Shown here: one piece after another, positions 42,219 to 49,633 of the stretch
Layout of the letters: each line of letters starts with the position of its first letter
Numbering within the stretch: the stretch's first letter is position 1
Origin: Mycobacteriales bacterium
GTDB taxonomy: Bacteria > Actinomycetota > Actinomycetes > Mycobacteriales > SCTD01
Length of the DNA stretch: 64,000 nt
Reading direction: 5' to 3'
Assembly: GCA_040902655.1 (NCBI GenBank)
Contig: JBBDWV010000005.1
Coordinates: forward strand, 62,001-126,000
Translations under genes and position numbers: made by a program
The notes under the pieces: generated by a model
The model's database searches: none
What the model was told of the DNA's origin: nothing
What the model saw: only the letters and a program-made list of their open reading frames with translations

Positions 42219-42820
42219 TCCTGCCTCTGCCGGCCGAGCATGCGCAGCAGGTCCTCGTGCATCTGGTGCCACACCACGTGGTAGCTGTCGACGCGCACTC
42301 CGCTCACGAAGTCGGTCTCGCCCGCCAGCGCCTTGTCGTAGGCCGTGTCCAGGCGCTGCACGTAGTGCTCCAGCCGCGGCTCCGCGCTGCTGAGCCGGTC
42401 CAGCACCTTGGCCGCCCGGTCGTGCAGGTCTCCGAGCCGGTCGAGGATCGCCCGGTCGTAGTCGGCGTCGGTGTGCGTGTTCGGCACGCGCTCGCCGCCG
42501 GCCGGCATGCTCTGCCAGTCGGTGAGCAGGGCGAGCAGGTCGCGGTTCACGCGCTCGAACCGGTCCGCCGCGGCCAGCACGTCGACGTCCTCGCGCAGCG
42601 CCCCGAAGACCTGCGGGTACTGCTCGTCCAGCCACGCGCGGCCCTGCGGGGTGACCATGAACGTGCCCTTGGCCCCGACCGCCCGACCGTTCCCCACCTC
42701 GGCCTCCAGCGCCTGCTGGACCTCGTCGGGTTCCCGGCCCAGCAGCACAGCCACAGCCTTCGGACTTCCGGCGCTTCTCACGGCCAAGCCGTGCAGCGCG
42801 AGCAGCTGCAGGTCACTCAC
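42215..42820 (-). CDS. small winged-helix-like protein, putative dikinase partner
   Basis: 201 aa. Residues 1-75 look like a winged helix (LLALHGLAVR, then VGAKGTFMVTPQGRAWLDE). The rest is alpha-helical with conserved-looking Asp, His and Trp residues (NTHTDADYD, VVWHQMHEDLLRM). I do not recognise the family. It is the first gene of the dikinase/biotin operon and is coupled to the dikinase by GTGA, so it is more likely a subunit or allosteric sensor of that enzyme than a free transcription factor, though DNA binding cannot be excluded. Confidence 0.65.
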   Translation of the reverse strand: MSDLQLLALHGLAVRSAGSPKAVAVLLGREPDEVQQALEAEVGNGRAVGAKGTFMVTPQGRAWLDEQYPQVFGALREDVDVLAAADRFERVNRDLLALLTDWQSMPAGGERVPNTHTDADYDRAILDRLGDLHDRAAKVLDRLSSAEPRLEHYVQRLDTAYDKALAGETDFVSGVRVDSYHVVWHQMHEDLLRMLGRQRQE

Positions 42821-42833
42821 CCGATCCTCCTAC

Positions 42834-42844
42834 ACATCCGATGT
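42834..42844 (-). promoter_or_regulatory. operator-like palindrome (minus strand ACATCGGATGT)
   Basis: An exact copy of the bioB-upstream element, 13 nt before the first gene of the dikinase operon and inside the divergent gap with the SDR at 43054. It overlaps the probable 5' leader, so binding would block transcription start. Confidence 0.6.
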
Positions 42845-43053
42845 ATCAACGGGGACGACGGCCGCGTCGGGACTCTTGCGTGGAAGCCCCATTGCCCCAG
42901 AAGACGCGGCCGGTTAACGTGACGCGCGCCACACTACCGGTGGCGGGGGCGCAACGGTACCCCGCCCAGGGTGGCGAATCATCCGACCCTTGCCGACCGG
43001 CTCAGTCAGGCGTCTGCTCCACGAGCGCCGTCGGCGGACCCACTGGAGGAACT

Positions 43054-43854
43054 GTGCAAGGAACGTTGAACGGCAGGCTCGAGGGCAAGGTCGCCGTCAT
43101 CACCGGCGCGAGCACCGGGATCGGCCGTGCGGCCATGGAGATGTTCGCGCAGGCCGGCGCGAAGGTCGTCGGGGTCGCCCGTACCCAGTCGACGCTGGAC
43201 GAGGCCGTGAAGGCGGTGGGCAACCTCGGCGGCGATGCGCTCGCCGTGTCGGCCGACCTGTCGTCCGACGGCGCGGCCAAGGACGCCATCGCGGCCGCGG
43301 TCAGCAACTTCGGCGGTGTCGACATCCTCGTCAACAACGCCGGGGTGGGCTACAACTACCGCGCGGTGCGGCCGGACTCGATGCTCGACGTGGCTGGGTC
43401 CAGCGTCGAGGAGTGGGACAACGTCATGTCCATCAACCTGGGCTCCGTGGTCAGCTGCAGCCGGTATGCGGTCCCCGCGATGCGCGAGCGCGGCGGCGGC
43501 TCGATCGTCAACGTGGCGAGCGTGCTGGGTCTGGTCGGCAACCCGGACGCGCATGCCTACACCGCGGCCAAGGGGGCGATGGTCAACCTGACCCGGTCCA
43601 TGGCGGTCGCGTACGGCAAGGAGGGGATCCGCACCAACGTCGTCTGCCCGGGCTACACCGAGACGCCGCTGGTCGAGGAGTACATCGACTACCTCAACTC
43701 GGAGGAGAACCGCTTCGCCTGGAACCCGATGGGCCGGATGGGCCTGCCGGAGGAGATCGCCTACGGCCTGCTCTACCTGGCCTCGGACGAGGCGTCGTAC
43801 TGCAACGGGACGATCCTCACCATCGACGGCGGCATGATCTGCAAGCCGAGCTAG
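43054..43854 (+). CDS. short-chain dehydrogenase/reductase
   Basis: 266 aa from GTG 43054, with GGAGGA a few bases upstream. Cofactor motif TGASTGIG, NNAG, catalytic Ser in VASVLGL and Y-x3-K in YTAAK are all present. It is divergent from the dikinase operon and shares its control region with the exact operator-like site. A natural role is oxidation of a secondary alcohol to the ketone that the pathway would then carboxylate (inference). Confidence 0.87.
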   Translation: MQGTLNGRLEGKVAVITGASTGIGRAAMEMFAQAGAKVVGVARTQSTLDEAVKAVGNLGGDALAVSADLSSDGAAKDAIAAAVSNFGGVDILVNNAGVGYNYRAVRPDSMLDVAGSSVEEWDNVMSINLGSVVSCSRYAVPAMRERGGGSIVNVASVLGLVGNPDAHAYTAAKGAMVNLTRSMAVAYGKEGIRTNVVCPGYTETPLVEEYIDYLNSEENRFAWNPMGRMGLPEEIAYGLLYLASDEASYCNGTILTIDGGMICKPS

Positions 43855-43868
43855 GCACCAAGAGCGGC

Positions 43869-43910
43869 GGCGGTCGGGGTCAGCGCGAGAGCAGCGTGAC
43901 CCCGATCGCC
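43869..43910. terminator. hairpin between convergent SDR and thiolase
   Basis: A 14-bp stem with one mismatch (43869-43882 with 43897-43910) spans the 25-nt gap and the 3' end of the thiolase gene. It could act in both directions. Confidence 0.55.
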
Positions 43911-45076
43911 GCCGAGTCCGTGTCCAGGTAGCCACCGGCGTTCTCCGCGAGGGCGAGGCGGGCGTCCGGTACCTGCCGGGCGCCGGCCCGTCCGCGCAGC
44001 TGGTCGACGAGTTCGACGAGCTGCGCGCAGCCGGTCGCGCCGATCGGGTGGCCGCGGGACAGCAGGCCGCCGCCGGTGTTGACCGGGACGCGGCCGCCCA
44101 GCGCGGTGTCACCGGAGGCGAGCAGCTTCGGTCCCTCGCCCGGCGCGCACAGCCCCAGCTGCTCGTACACGATCAGCTCGGCCGGCGCGGCGCCGTCGTG
44201 CACCTCGGCCACGTGCACGTCGTTCGGGCCCAGCCCGGACGCCTCGTACGCGGCATTCGCCGCCAACGTCACTCCGGGGAGGTCGTCGGCGCCACGGTCG
44301 GTCCCCGACCGCAGCTCGCAGGCCCGCACCCGCACGTCGGCACCGCCGTGACGTCGCGCGAACGACTCCGAGCACACGACGAGGGCGGCTGCGCCGTCGC
44401 TCACCGGCGAGCACATCAACAGCCGCAGCGGCGGCGAGATCAGCCGGCTGGCCAGCACCTCGTCGCGGGTGACGCCGTTCCGGTACTGCGCCTTGGGGTT
44501 CAACGCGCCGTGCCGGCCGTTCTTGACCGCCACGTCGGCGTAGTCGGCCTCGGTCGCGCCGGATTGCCTCGTGTAGTCCGCCGCCATCGCGGCGTAGACA
44601 TCCATGAAGTAGGACCGAGGCCCGGCCGGGTCCTCGTCCCCGGCGATGCGGCCGGCGAGGGTGGGCGGCTCGGACAGGTCGATCGCCGTCCCGATCGCCG
44701 CAAGCGGTCGGGCTTTATCGGCGTGCGTGAGCTTCTCGGCACCGACGGCCAGCGCTACGTCCGCGGCGCCGGACTCGACCGCCATGCAGGCGAGGCGGAA
44801 GGCGGTGGTGGCCGAGGCGCAGGCGTTCTCGACGTTGACGACGGGCCGGCCCAGCAGCCCGGTGTGCCGCAGCGCGGACTGCCCGCGGATCATCTCCTGG
44901 CCGGACAGCAGCCCTTCGGCGGCGTTGCCGAAGAACACCATCTGCACGTCGTCGGGCCCGAGCGCCGCGTCGGCGAGCGCGCCCTGCACGGCCTCCTCGG
45001 CGAGACTGCGCAGCGTCCTGCCCGGGATCTTCCCGAACGCGGTCATGGCCGCCCCGGCCACCCGTACCGGACCCAC
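43880..45076 (-). CDS. thiolase, SCP2/lipid-transfer type
   Basis: 398 aa. The nucleophile Cys is in VENACASATTAF near residue 86 and the catalytic His in SRGHPIGATG near 345; the HDGAAPAEL segment replaces the NEAF motif, as in the SCP2-thiolase branch. It cleaves or condenses ketoacyl-CoA. It is a different branch from the thiolase at 27074-28261, so the two may serve consecutive rounds or different chain types. It is the last pathway gene before the island end. Confidence 0.87.
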   Translation of the reverse strand: MGPVRVAGAAMTAFGKIPGRTLRSLAEEAVQGALADAALGPDDVQMVFFGNAAEGLLSGQEMIRGQSALRHTGLLGRPVVNVENACASATTAFRLACMAVESGAADVALAVGAEKLTHADKARPLAAIGTAIDLSEPPTLAGRIAGDEDPAGPRSYFMDVYAAMAADYTRQSGATEADYADVAVKNGRHGALNPKAQYRNGVTRDEVLASRLISPPLRLLMCSPVSDGAAALVVCSESFARRHGGADVRVRACELRSGTDRGADDLPGVTLAANAAYEASGLGPNDVHVAEVHDGAAPAELIVYEQLGLCAPGEGPKLLASGDTALGGRVPVNTGGGLLSRGHPIGATGCAQLVELVDQLRGRAGARQVPDARLALAENAGGYLDTDSAAIGVTLLSR

Positions 45077-45224
45077 CCTTGGCCTCCTCCGTGCGTTCCC
45101 GCCAGCGCTCGCACGTTAGCGGGTACTCGTCCACGACTCGACCGAACGTTGCGAGCACCCCACGCCGGAGTAACCCCGGATCCACCGTTGCTCTTGCCAT
45201 CGACCCGGCTGCTGGGATCAGTAG

Positions 45225-45433
45225 TCGGGCGTATGGGCGGACGTACTCGACGGACGACCAGCCGGACCTGGCGGGCGTGCCGCAGGTCGCATCTGGCTGG
45301 CAAACGCGGTGAAGTCGGTCTCGGCGACATCCGGCCCGGAGACCTCCGGGGTGAACAGCCGGTACGGGATCGGCTGCCGCGCCTGGTCCGGGATGGCGTC
45401 GACCGCGGCGCGCACGCGACTGTAAGAAACGCG
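45225..45433 (-). pseudogene. IS1380-type transposase remnant
   Basis: On the minus strand, RVRAAVDAIPDQARQPIPY, SGPDVAETDFTAF and, in a shifted frame, QVRLVVRRVRP follow each other. This series occurs in the central part of IS1380-family transposases of actinomycetes. About 70 codons remain, with a frameshift and no terminal repeats. It sits directly inside the right tRNA repeat. Confidence 0.55.
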
Positions 45434-45477
45434 AAAGAGGAGCCGCCCGAACCGGCGACCCCTCCGACCTGCACTTG

Positions 45478-45525
45478 CCTGGGTGCGCCCGAAGGGATTC
45501 GAACCCCTAACCTCTTGATCCGCAG
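45478..45525 (-). tRNA. truncated tRNA-Arg 3' portion, right attachment-type repeat
   Basis: Identical to the left copy over 45478-45522. The anticodon loop reads CTGCGGA instead of CTACGGA, and the 5' half of the tRNA is missing, so this copy is also non-functional. Confidence 0.8.
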
Positions 45526-46135
45526 ACCCCGTCGTCGCGCGGCCCGGCACCCATTGTCGGATCAGTCGTCACTCGGTCCTCCGCTCACAGCGTGCCGTTC
45601 ACTGCCAAGCCACTCGGGGCGCGCGGGGAAGCACGCTGTCGTAACAGCCGAAGGGTTTCTGCTGGGAGGCGTGGCAGGCCGCTGACCTGGCTGCTTCCGC
45701 CGCGCGGGTGCCGGATCCCGTCCGTTCAGGGCGTCGGTGAGCAAGCCCTTCACGACGGGAGGACCTCTGGCGGCGTGCTGTGCGGTTCCTCGCTGACGTT
45801 GGCCAACGCAGCAGGATCGCCGCCGGCGGCGATGGCAGCCTTCAAACTGCGTAGCGCGTCCGAGCATTCGCGCCCTGAATCAGGCGATGACGGGGGTCGA
45901 GGGTGGATCCACCGAAATCGCAACATCGTGTGGGTCAGCGCGCCAGTCGACTGTCGCAAGTACATCCGCTGAAGCCAATGCATCACCTCTCTGCTCCCCG
46001 GCGCGCGCAGTTCGCCGGTGAGTCCTGCAGTGACAACAAGCGGGGGCCTTTGCCATGGCTCGGTACTCCAGTCGACGCCGCTTCAGGACGATCGCAGGGG
46101 ACGCATGGCATGGCGAGAACCGGTACGGTGCGTAG
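45526..46135. other. 610-nt gene-poor gap right of the island
   Basis: No intact gene. A short minus-strand stretch at 45753-45866 is reminiscent of the helical tail of serine recombinases; otherwise nothing is recognised. Confidence 0.5.
45753..45866 (-). pseudogene. possible serine-recombinase tail remnant
   Basis: The frame contains DALRSLKAAIAAGGDPAALA, a pattern seen in the coiled-coil tail of large serine recombinases (LR..I..GADP..). It is only about 38 codons with a stop soon after. The resemblance is weak. Confidence 0.25.
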
Positions 46136-46903
46136 GTGGAGTCCTCGACCGATCCGAAGAACATCGTCGGGTCGGTCGTGAAAGCGGCGCGCCTGCTGGA
46201 CAGCTTCAGCGTCGAGCGCCCAGAGGTCACGCTCAGCGAGTTCACCGAGGACACGGGCCTCAACAAGACGACCGTCTACCGCCTGCTGCAGACCATGCTT
46301 TCGTGTGGATGGCTCACGCGAACGAAGTCGGGCGGCTACCGGCTCGGGATGCCTCTGCTGTACCTGGGCGCTATCGCGCGCGGCAATCTCGATCTTCGCA
46401 ACGAGGCCGTGCCGCTCATGCGGCGGCTGTCGGAAGAGTTCGGCGACACGTCCTTCCTGATGATTCCGGGTCCCCATGGGGCTGTGACGATCGAGCTGGT
46501 CGTAGGCAGGAATCCTGTCCGTATCCATGGCGTAACCGTGGGTTCTGTACTGCCTTACCACGTCGCCGCTGGGCCGGTCGCGATCGCCGCGTTTACTCCC
46601 GAGATCGAGGCCCGCCTGGTCGCGTCGGAGCAGCCTCGGCTGACCAGTCGCACCGTGGTGTCGAGAGCAGATCTGTCTCGCTACTTCGCTCGCGTCCGGG
46701 AAGCGGGCTATGTCGTGAGCGTCGAGGACTACATCGAAGATGTCGCGGCCGTCGCGGCACCCGTACTCGATGCGGACGGCGTAGCCATCGCAGCGCTGAG
46801 CCTCGGCGGCCCCGCCAGCAGATTCGAGGAACCCATGCTGTCGCGTGCGATCGACCGCGTGTGCGCAATGGCGCGGGAGCTCAGCGGACGCATGAGCGCC
46901 TGA
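46136..46903 (+). CDS. IclR-family transcriptional regulator
   Basis: 255 aa from GTG 46136. The winged helix (VVKAARLLDSF, then TGLNKTTVYRLLQTM) lies at residues 14-70 and the IclR effector domain follows from about 85 (LRNEAVPLMRRLSEEFGDTSFL ... VAAPVLDADG). IclR proteins usually control nearby catabolic genes in response to a small acid. It is the only regulator in the right block and is the likely reader of the composite motif upstream of the lyase operon and the ABC receptor gene. Confidence 0.88.
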   Translation: MESSTDPKNIVGSVVKAARLLDSFSVERPEVTLSEFTEDTGLNKTTVYRLLQTMLSCGWLTRTKSGGYRLGMPLLYLGAIARGNLDLRNEAVPLMRRLSEEFGDTSFLMIPGPHGAVTIELVVGRNPVRIHGVTVGSVLPYHVAAGPVAIAAFTPEIEARLVASEQPRLTSRTVVSRADLSRYFARVREAGYVVSVEDYIEDVAAVAAPVLDADGVAIAALSLGGPASRFEEPMLSRAIDRVCAMARELSGRMSA

Positions 46904-46931
46904 CCCGCCATCGGCGCGTGGAGCAAGCATG

Positions 46932-47366
46932 TCAACCCGCCCGGGCGACGATCTCGACCGGGATGTTGCCCCTCGTCGCGTTCGAGTACGGACACACGGC
47001 GTGCGCCGCGTCCGCCAGCTCGCGAGCCTGCGTCTCGTCGACCCCGGGCACCTCGACGGTGAGGACGACGGCAAGGCCGTAGGCCCTCCCCACAGGACCG
47101 ATGCTCACGTCGCAGGCGATCTCGCACGACGACGCGTCGATGCCGGCGCGGCGGCCAGCCACCATCAGCGCGCTCTGGAAGCAGGCGGCGTAGCCGGCAG
47201 CGAACAGCTGCTCAGGGTTCGTCGCGCCACCCGGGCCACCCATCTCGACGGGCGGTCGCAGGTCCAAGTCGACGAAGCCGTCGCTGGTCTTCACGTGGCC
47301 GGACCGTCCGCCCGCCACCTTCGCCGTCGCCGTGTACACGACCTTCTCGGGGCCACTGGCCGTCAT
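46932..47366 (-). CDS. organic hydroperoxide resistance protein (OsmC/Ohr)
   Basis: 144 aa. The two redox cysteines are in AAGYAACFQSAL near residue 62 and AVCPYSNATRGN near 126, the Ohr arrangement. It reduces organic peroxides with a dithiol cofactor. It is 28 nt downstream of the flavoprotein gene, so it may protect against by-products of that dehydrogenase. Confidence 0.88.
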   Translation of the reverse strand: MTASGPEKVVYTATAKVAGGRSGHVKTSDGFVDLDLRPPVEMGGPGGATNPEQLFAAGYAACFQSALMVAGRRAGIDASSCEIACDVSIGPVGRAYGLAVVLTVEVPGVDETQARELADAAHAVCPYSNATRGNIPVEIVARAG

Positions 47367-47394
47367 CTGCTTCCTCTCACAGTGTTTGCGCCGC

Positions 47395-49047
47395 TCAGGA
47401 AGAGCGGCGTGGAGCTGGTGCCTGGACAGGTGCGGCCGACATGGCGCGCACGGACCGGTGCGCCATCGCAAGGTTGCGGCTGTTGGCGTAGCCGGTGACA
47501 TAGCCGCGGAACTCGGTGGTGGCGACCGCGTTGCCCGTCGCGTGCAGGCCTGGGACGGCCGATCCGTCACGGCGCAGGACACGGCCGTCCTCGTCGGTCC
47601 GCAGGCCGAATGTGCACATGCCCGTTCCGAGCAGGCGCAGGGGGAGCCCGTAGAACGGCGGCTCCGCAACGGGACCGAGATTGGCGTTGGGCTCGTGCGA
47701 CGGGTCGCCGTAGCGACGTCGCACGAACGGCAGCGAACCTCGTCCGAAGGAGGGGTCCTCGCCCCGTTCGGCGTGGAAGTTGAAGAACTCGACGGTTCTC
47801 GTGAGCGCCTCACCGTCGATTCCGAGGATTGCGGCCAGTCCGCGCAGATCCGCGGCTCGAGCGATCGACGACGGGTACGGCGCGCCCGGCTGCAGGGAAC
47901 CCAGCCGGTACGTCCGCCGGAAGCGCTCGTCGACCACGAGGTAGCAGGGGAAGTTCTCCCAGCGCTTCTGCACGGCGTCCCAGCGCCGGAGCGCCTCGTT
48001 GATCCCGACGTAGTAGCTCTCGTCCCCGAAGCGCCGTCCCGACCGGTTCACCACCAGCGTGTGCGGCAGCCCCATGACGTCGAACAGCTGCTGGCACAGG
48101 ACCTCTGCGGTGCCGGGGTGCGTCAGCGAGCTGTCGAGCTCCGCACCCATGGAGAACTGGGGGCCACTCCCGCGGACCAGGCCGGCGCCGACCGACTCAG
48201 CAAGCACCAGGTGGTCCCCGCTGATCGAAGGAGGACTCGCCTCGGCGAAGTCCGGCAATCCCTCCAGGTCCGCCGCAGCGGGCGACCAGCCGTAGCCGCC
48301 CGTCGCCAGGACCACGCCCCTCCTCGCGCCGTAGTGCGCGGGGCCGCCGGACCCTTCTGCCACGACGCCGGTGACCCGTCCCGCCTGCGTGACCAGCCCG
48401 GTCACGCTCTGCTCGGTGAGGCAGGACGCGGCCCCCTCCGCCAGAGCTGCGCGGACGAAGGCCCCGGCCAGTCCGACCCCCATCGTCAGCACGTCGCCGC
48501 GCTGGCGCGCGCGCAGGAGGGAATTGGTCAGCACGCTCGTCCGGGTCGAGTCGAACATCTCGCTGTGCCGCAGCCCGATCCGGTAGTGCGGGCTCGGCAT
48601 GAGACGAGTGCGCCACGACCCGAGCGAGCTGCCGTCGACTGCGCACTCGAGCATGCGGCCCGACGCGGTGGAGCCGGGTGCCTGGGGGTGGTAGACGTCG
48701 GGGTTGCCCGGCACCACCTCCAGGGGGACGCCGAGTTCGCGGTAGGCCCTGGTGGCGTCGCGCATCGCGCGCACGACCGACAGTCGCAGCGCCTCGTCGC
48801 ACTCGCGCTCGCCCTGCACGTGGTCGAGGTAGGCGCAGGCCGCATTCAGGCTGTCGGGCGGAACCGTCTCGTCCAGACCCGGGACCCAGCACAGCCCGCC
48901 GCTGTAGGCAGCGCCTCCACCGAGGTACGACGACTTCTCCAGCACGAGCGCCGACAGGCCATGCGCCTGCGCGCTCAGGGCTGCGGCGAGACCTCCGAGG
49001 CCTCCCCCGACGCAGACGAGGTCGAACTGCTCGAGCTCAGACGTCAT
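47395..49047 (-). CDS. FAD-dependent dehydrogenase, fumarate reductase/3-ketosteroid dehydrogenase-like (copy 1)
   Basis: 550 aa from ATG 49047. The FAD-binding VGGGLGGLAAAL is at the N terminus, then EKSSYLGGGAAYSGG, a central cap domain and the C-terminal GLHATGNAV, as in KstD and soluble fumarate reductases. It introduces or reduces a C=C bond. It is 10 nt downstream of the aconitase small-subunit gene, suggesting desaturation of a dicarboxylic or cyclic intermediate rather than a steroid. Its paralogue lies at 51886-53490. Confidence 0.85.
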   Translation of the reverse strand: MTSELEQFDLVCVGGGLGGLAAALSAQAHGLSALVLEKSSYLGGGAAYSGGLCWVPGLDETVPPDSLNAACAYLDHVQGERECDEALRLSVVRAMRDATRAYRELGVPLEVVPGNPDVYHPQAPGSTASGRMLECAVDGSSLGSWRTRLMPSPHYRIGLRHSEMFDSTRTSVLTNSLLRARQRGDVLTMGVGLAGAFVRAALAEGAASCLTEQSVTGLVTQAGRVTGVVAEGSGGPAHYGARRGVVLATGGYGWSPAAADLEGLPDFAEASPPSISGDHLVLAESVGAGLVRGSGPQFSMGAELDSSLTHPGTAEVLCQQLFDVMGLPHTLVVNRSGRRFGDESYYVGINEALRRWDAVQKRWENFPCYLVVDERFRRTYRLGSLQPGAPYPSSIARAADLRGLAAILGIDGEALTRTVEFFNFHAERGEDPSFGRGSLPFVRRRYGDPSHEPNANLGPVAEPPFYGLPLRLLGTGMCTFGLRTDEDGRVLRRDGSAVPGLHATGNAVATTEFRGYVTGYANSRNLAMAHRSVRAMSAAPVQAPAPRRSS

Positions 49048-49057
49048 TCCGCTCGCG

Positions 49058-49633
49058 TCAGTCGTCCGCGGCGGCCATCGCCCGCCGGGCACGGCCCTCG
49101 GGGCCCTGCTCCTTGAGCAGCAGGTTGAACCCTCCACCCGCTTCGATCACGCGCACTGCGTGCTCGCTGAGGGGGCTTCCCTGCAGCACCTGGCCCGATC
49201 CCGGCAGCGTCACCCGAGCGGCGCGCCAGTCGAGCTCGACCTCGTCCCACCGCTCCACCGCCGAGCTGATGCCGGGCACCGTGATGAGGGGCATGCCCTG
49301 GTAGATCTCACCGCGCCAGTACCCGGGTGCGAAGGACTCGGCGATGACCGCCGATATGCCTTCGTTCCGCAGAGCGATCATCGCGGGGTAGTGCGGATGG
49401 CCGTAGCCGAAGTTGCGACCACCGACGATGACGTCGCCCGGTCGCACCGCGGAGATGAAGTCCGGGTCGTAGGTCGCCATGCAGACCGAGCGCAGGTGCA
49501 CCGGGTCGTAGGACTTGATGTTCTCGACCCCTATGACCAGGTCGATGTCGAAGTCGTCACCGAAGATCCACGCGACCCGCCCCCTGAGCAGGTCGGGGAC
49601 GACCGACGACGGGCCGGGAGCCACTCCCGTCAT
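49058..49633 (-). CDS. aconitase-family small subunit (LeuD-like)
   Basis: 191 aa from the ATG of an ATGA overlap with the large-subunit gene. Substrate-binding GGRNFGYGHPH (cf. GxNFGxGSSR of LeuD, with altered residues) and the swivel-domain IAESFAPGYWR are present. The changed GSSR-like site means the substrate is probably not isopropylmalate. It forms a two-protein hydro-lyase with 49630-50904. Confidence 0.85.
   Translation of the reverse strand: MTGVAPGPSSVVPDLLRGRVAWIFGDDFDIDLVIGVENIKSYDPVHLRSVCMATYDPDFISAVRPGDVIVGGRNFGYGHPHYPAMIALRNEGISAVIAESFAPGYWRGEIYQGMPLITVPGISSAVERWDEVELDWRAARVTLPGSGQVLQGSPLSEHAVRVIEAGGGFNLLLKEQGPEGRARRAMAAADD

Larger units (their letters stand above)
19745..45522. 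mobile_element. 25.8-kb genomic island bounded by tRNA-Arg 3' direct repeats
   Basis: Two directly repeated 45-bp sequences (19745-19789 and 45478-45522; 55 of 57 bases match over 19736-19792 and 45469-45525) bracket a restriction-modification cassette and the whole biotin-dependent pathway cluster. The repeats are 3' halves of a tRNA-Arg(ACG), the usual target of tyrosine-recombinase islands. No intact integrase is seen. Both copies lack the 5' half of the tRNA, so the intact gene must be outside the window, perhaps with tandem elements. Transferability is inference. Confidence 0.65.

Noticed and set aside
25044-42820. Acetone carboxylase or acetophenone carboxylase (hydantoinase-like subunits)
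   Set aside because: No HyuA/HyuB-type or AcxABC-like subunits are present; the biotin and dikinase subunits are of other families.
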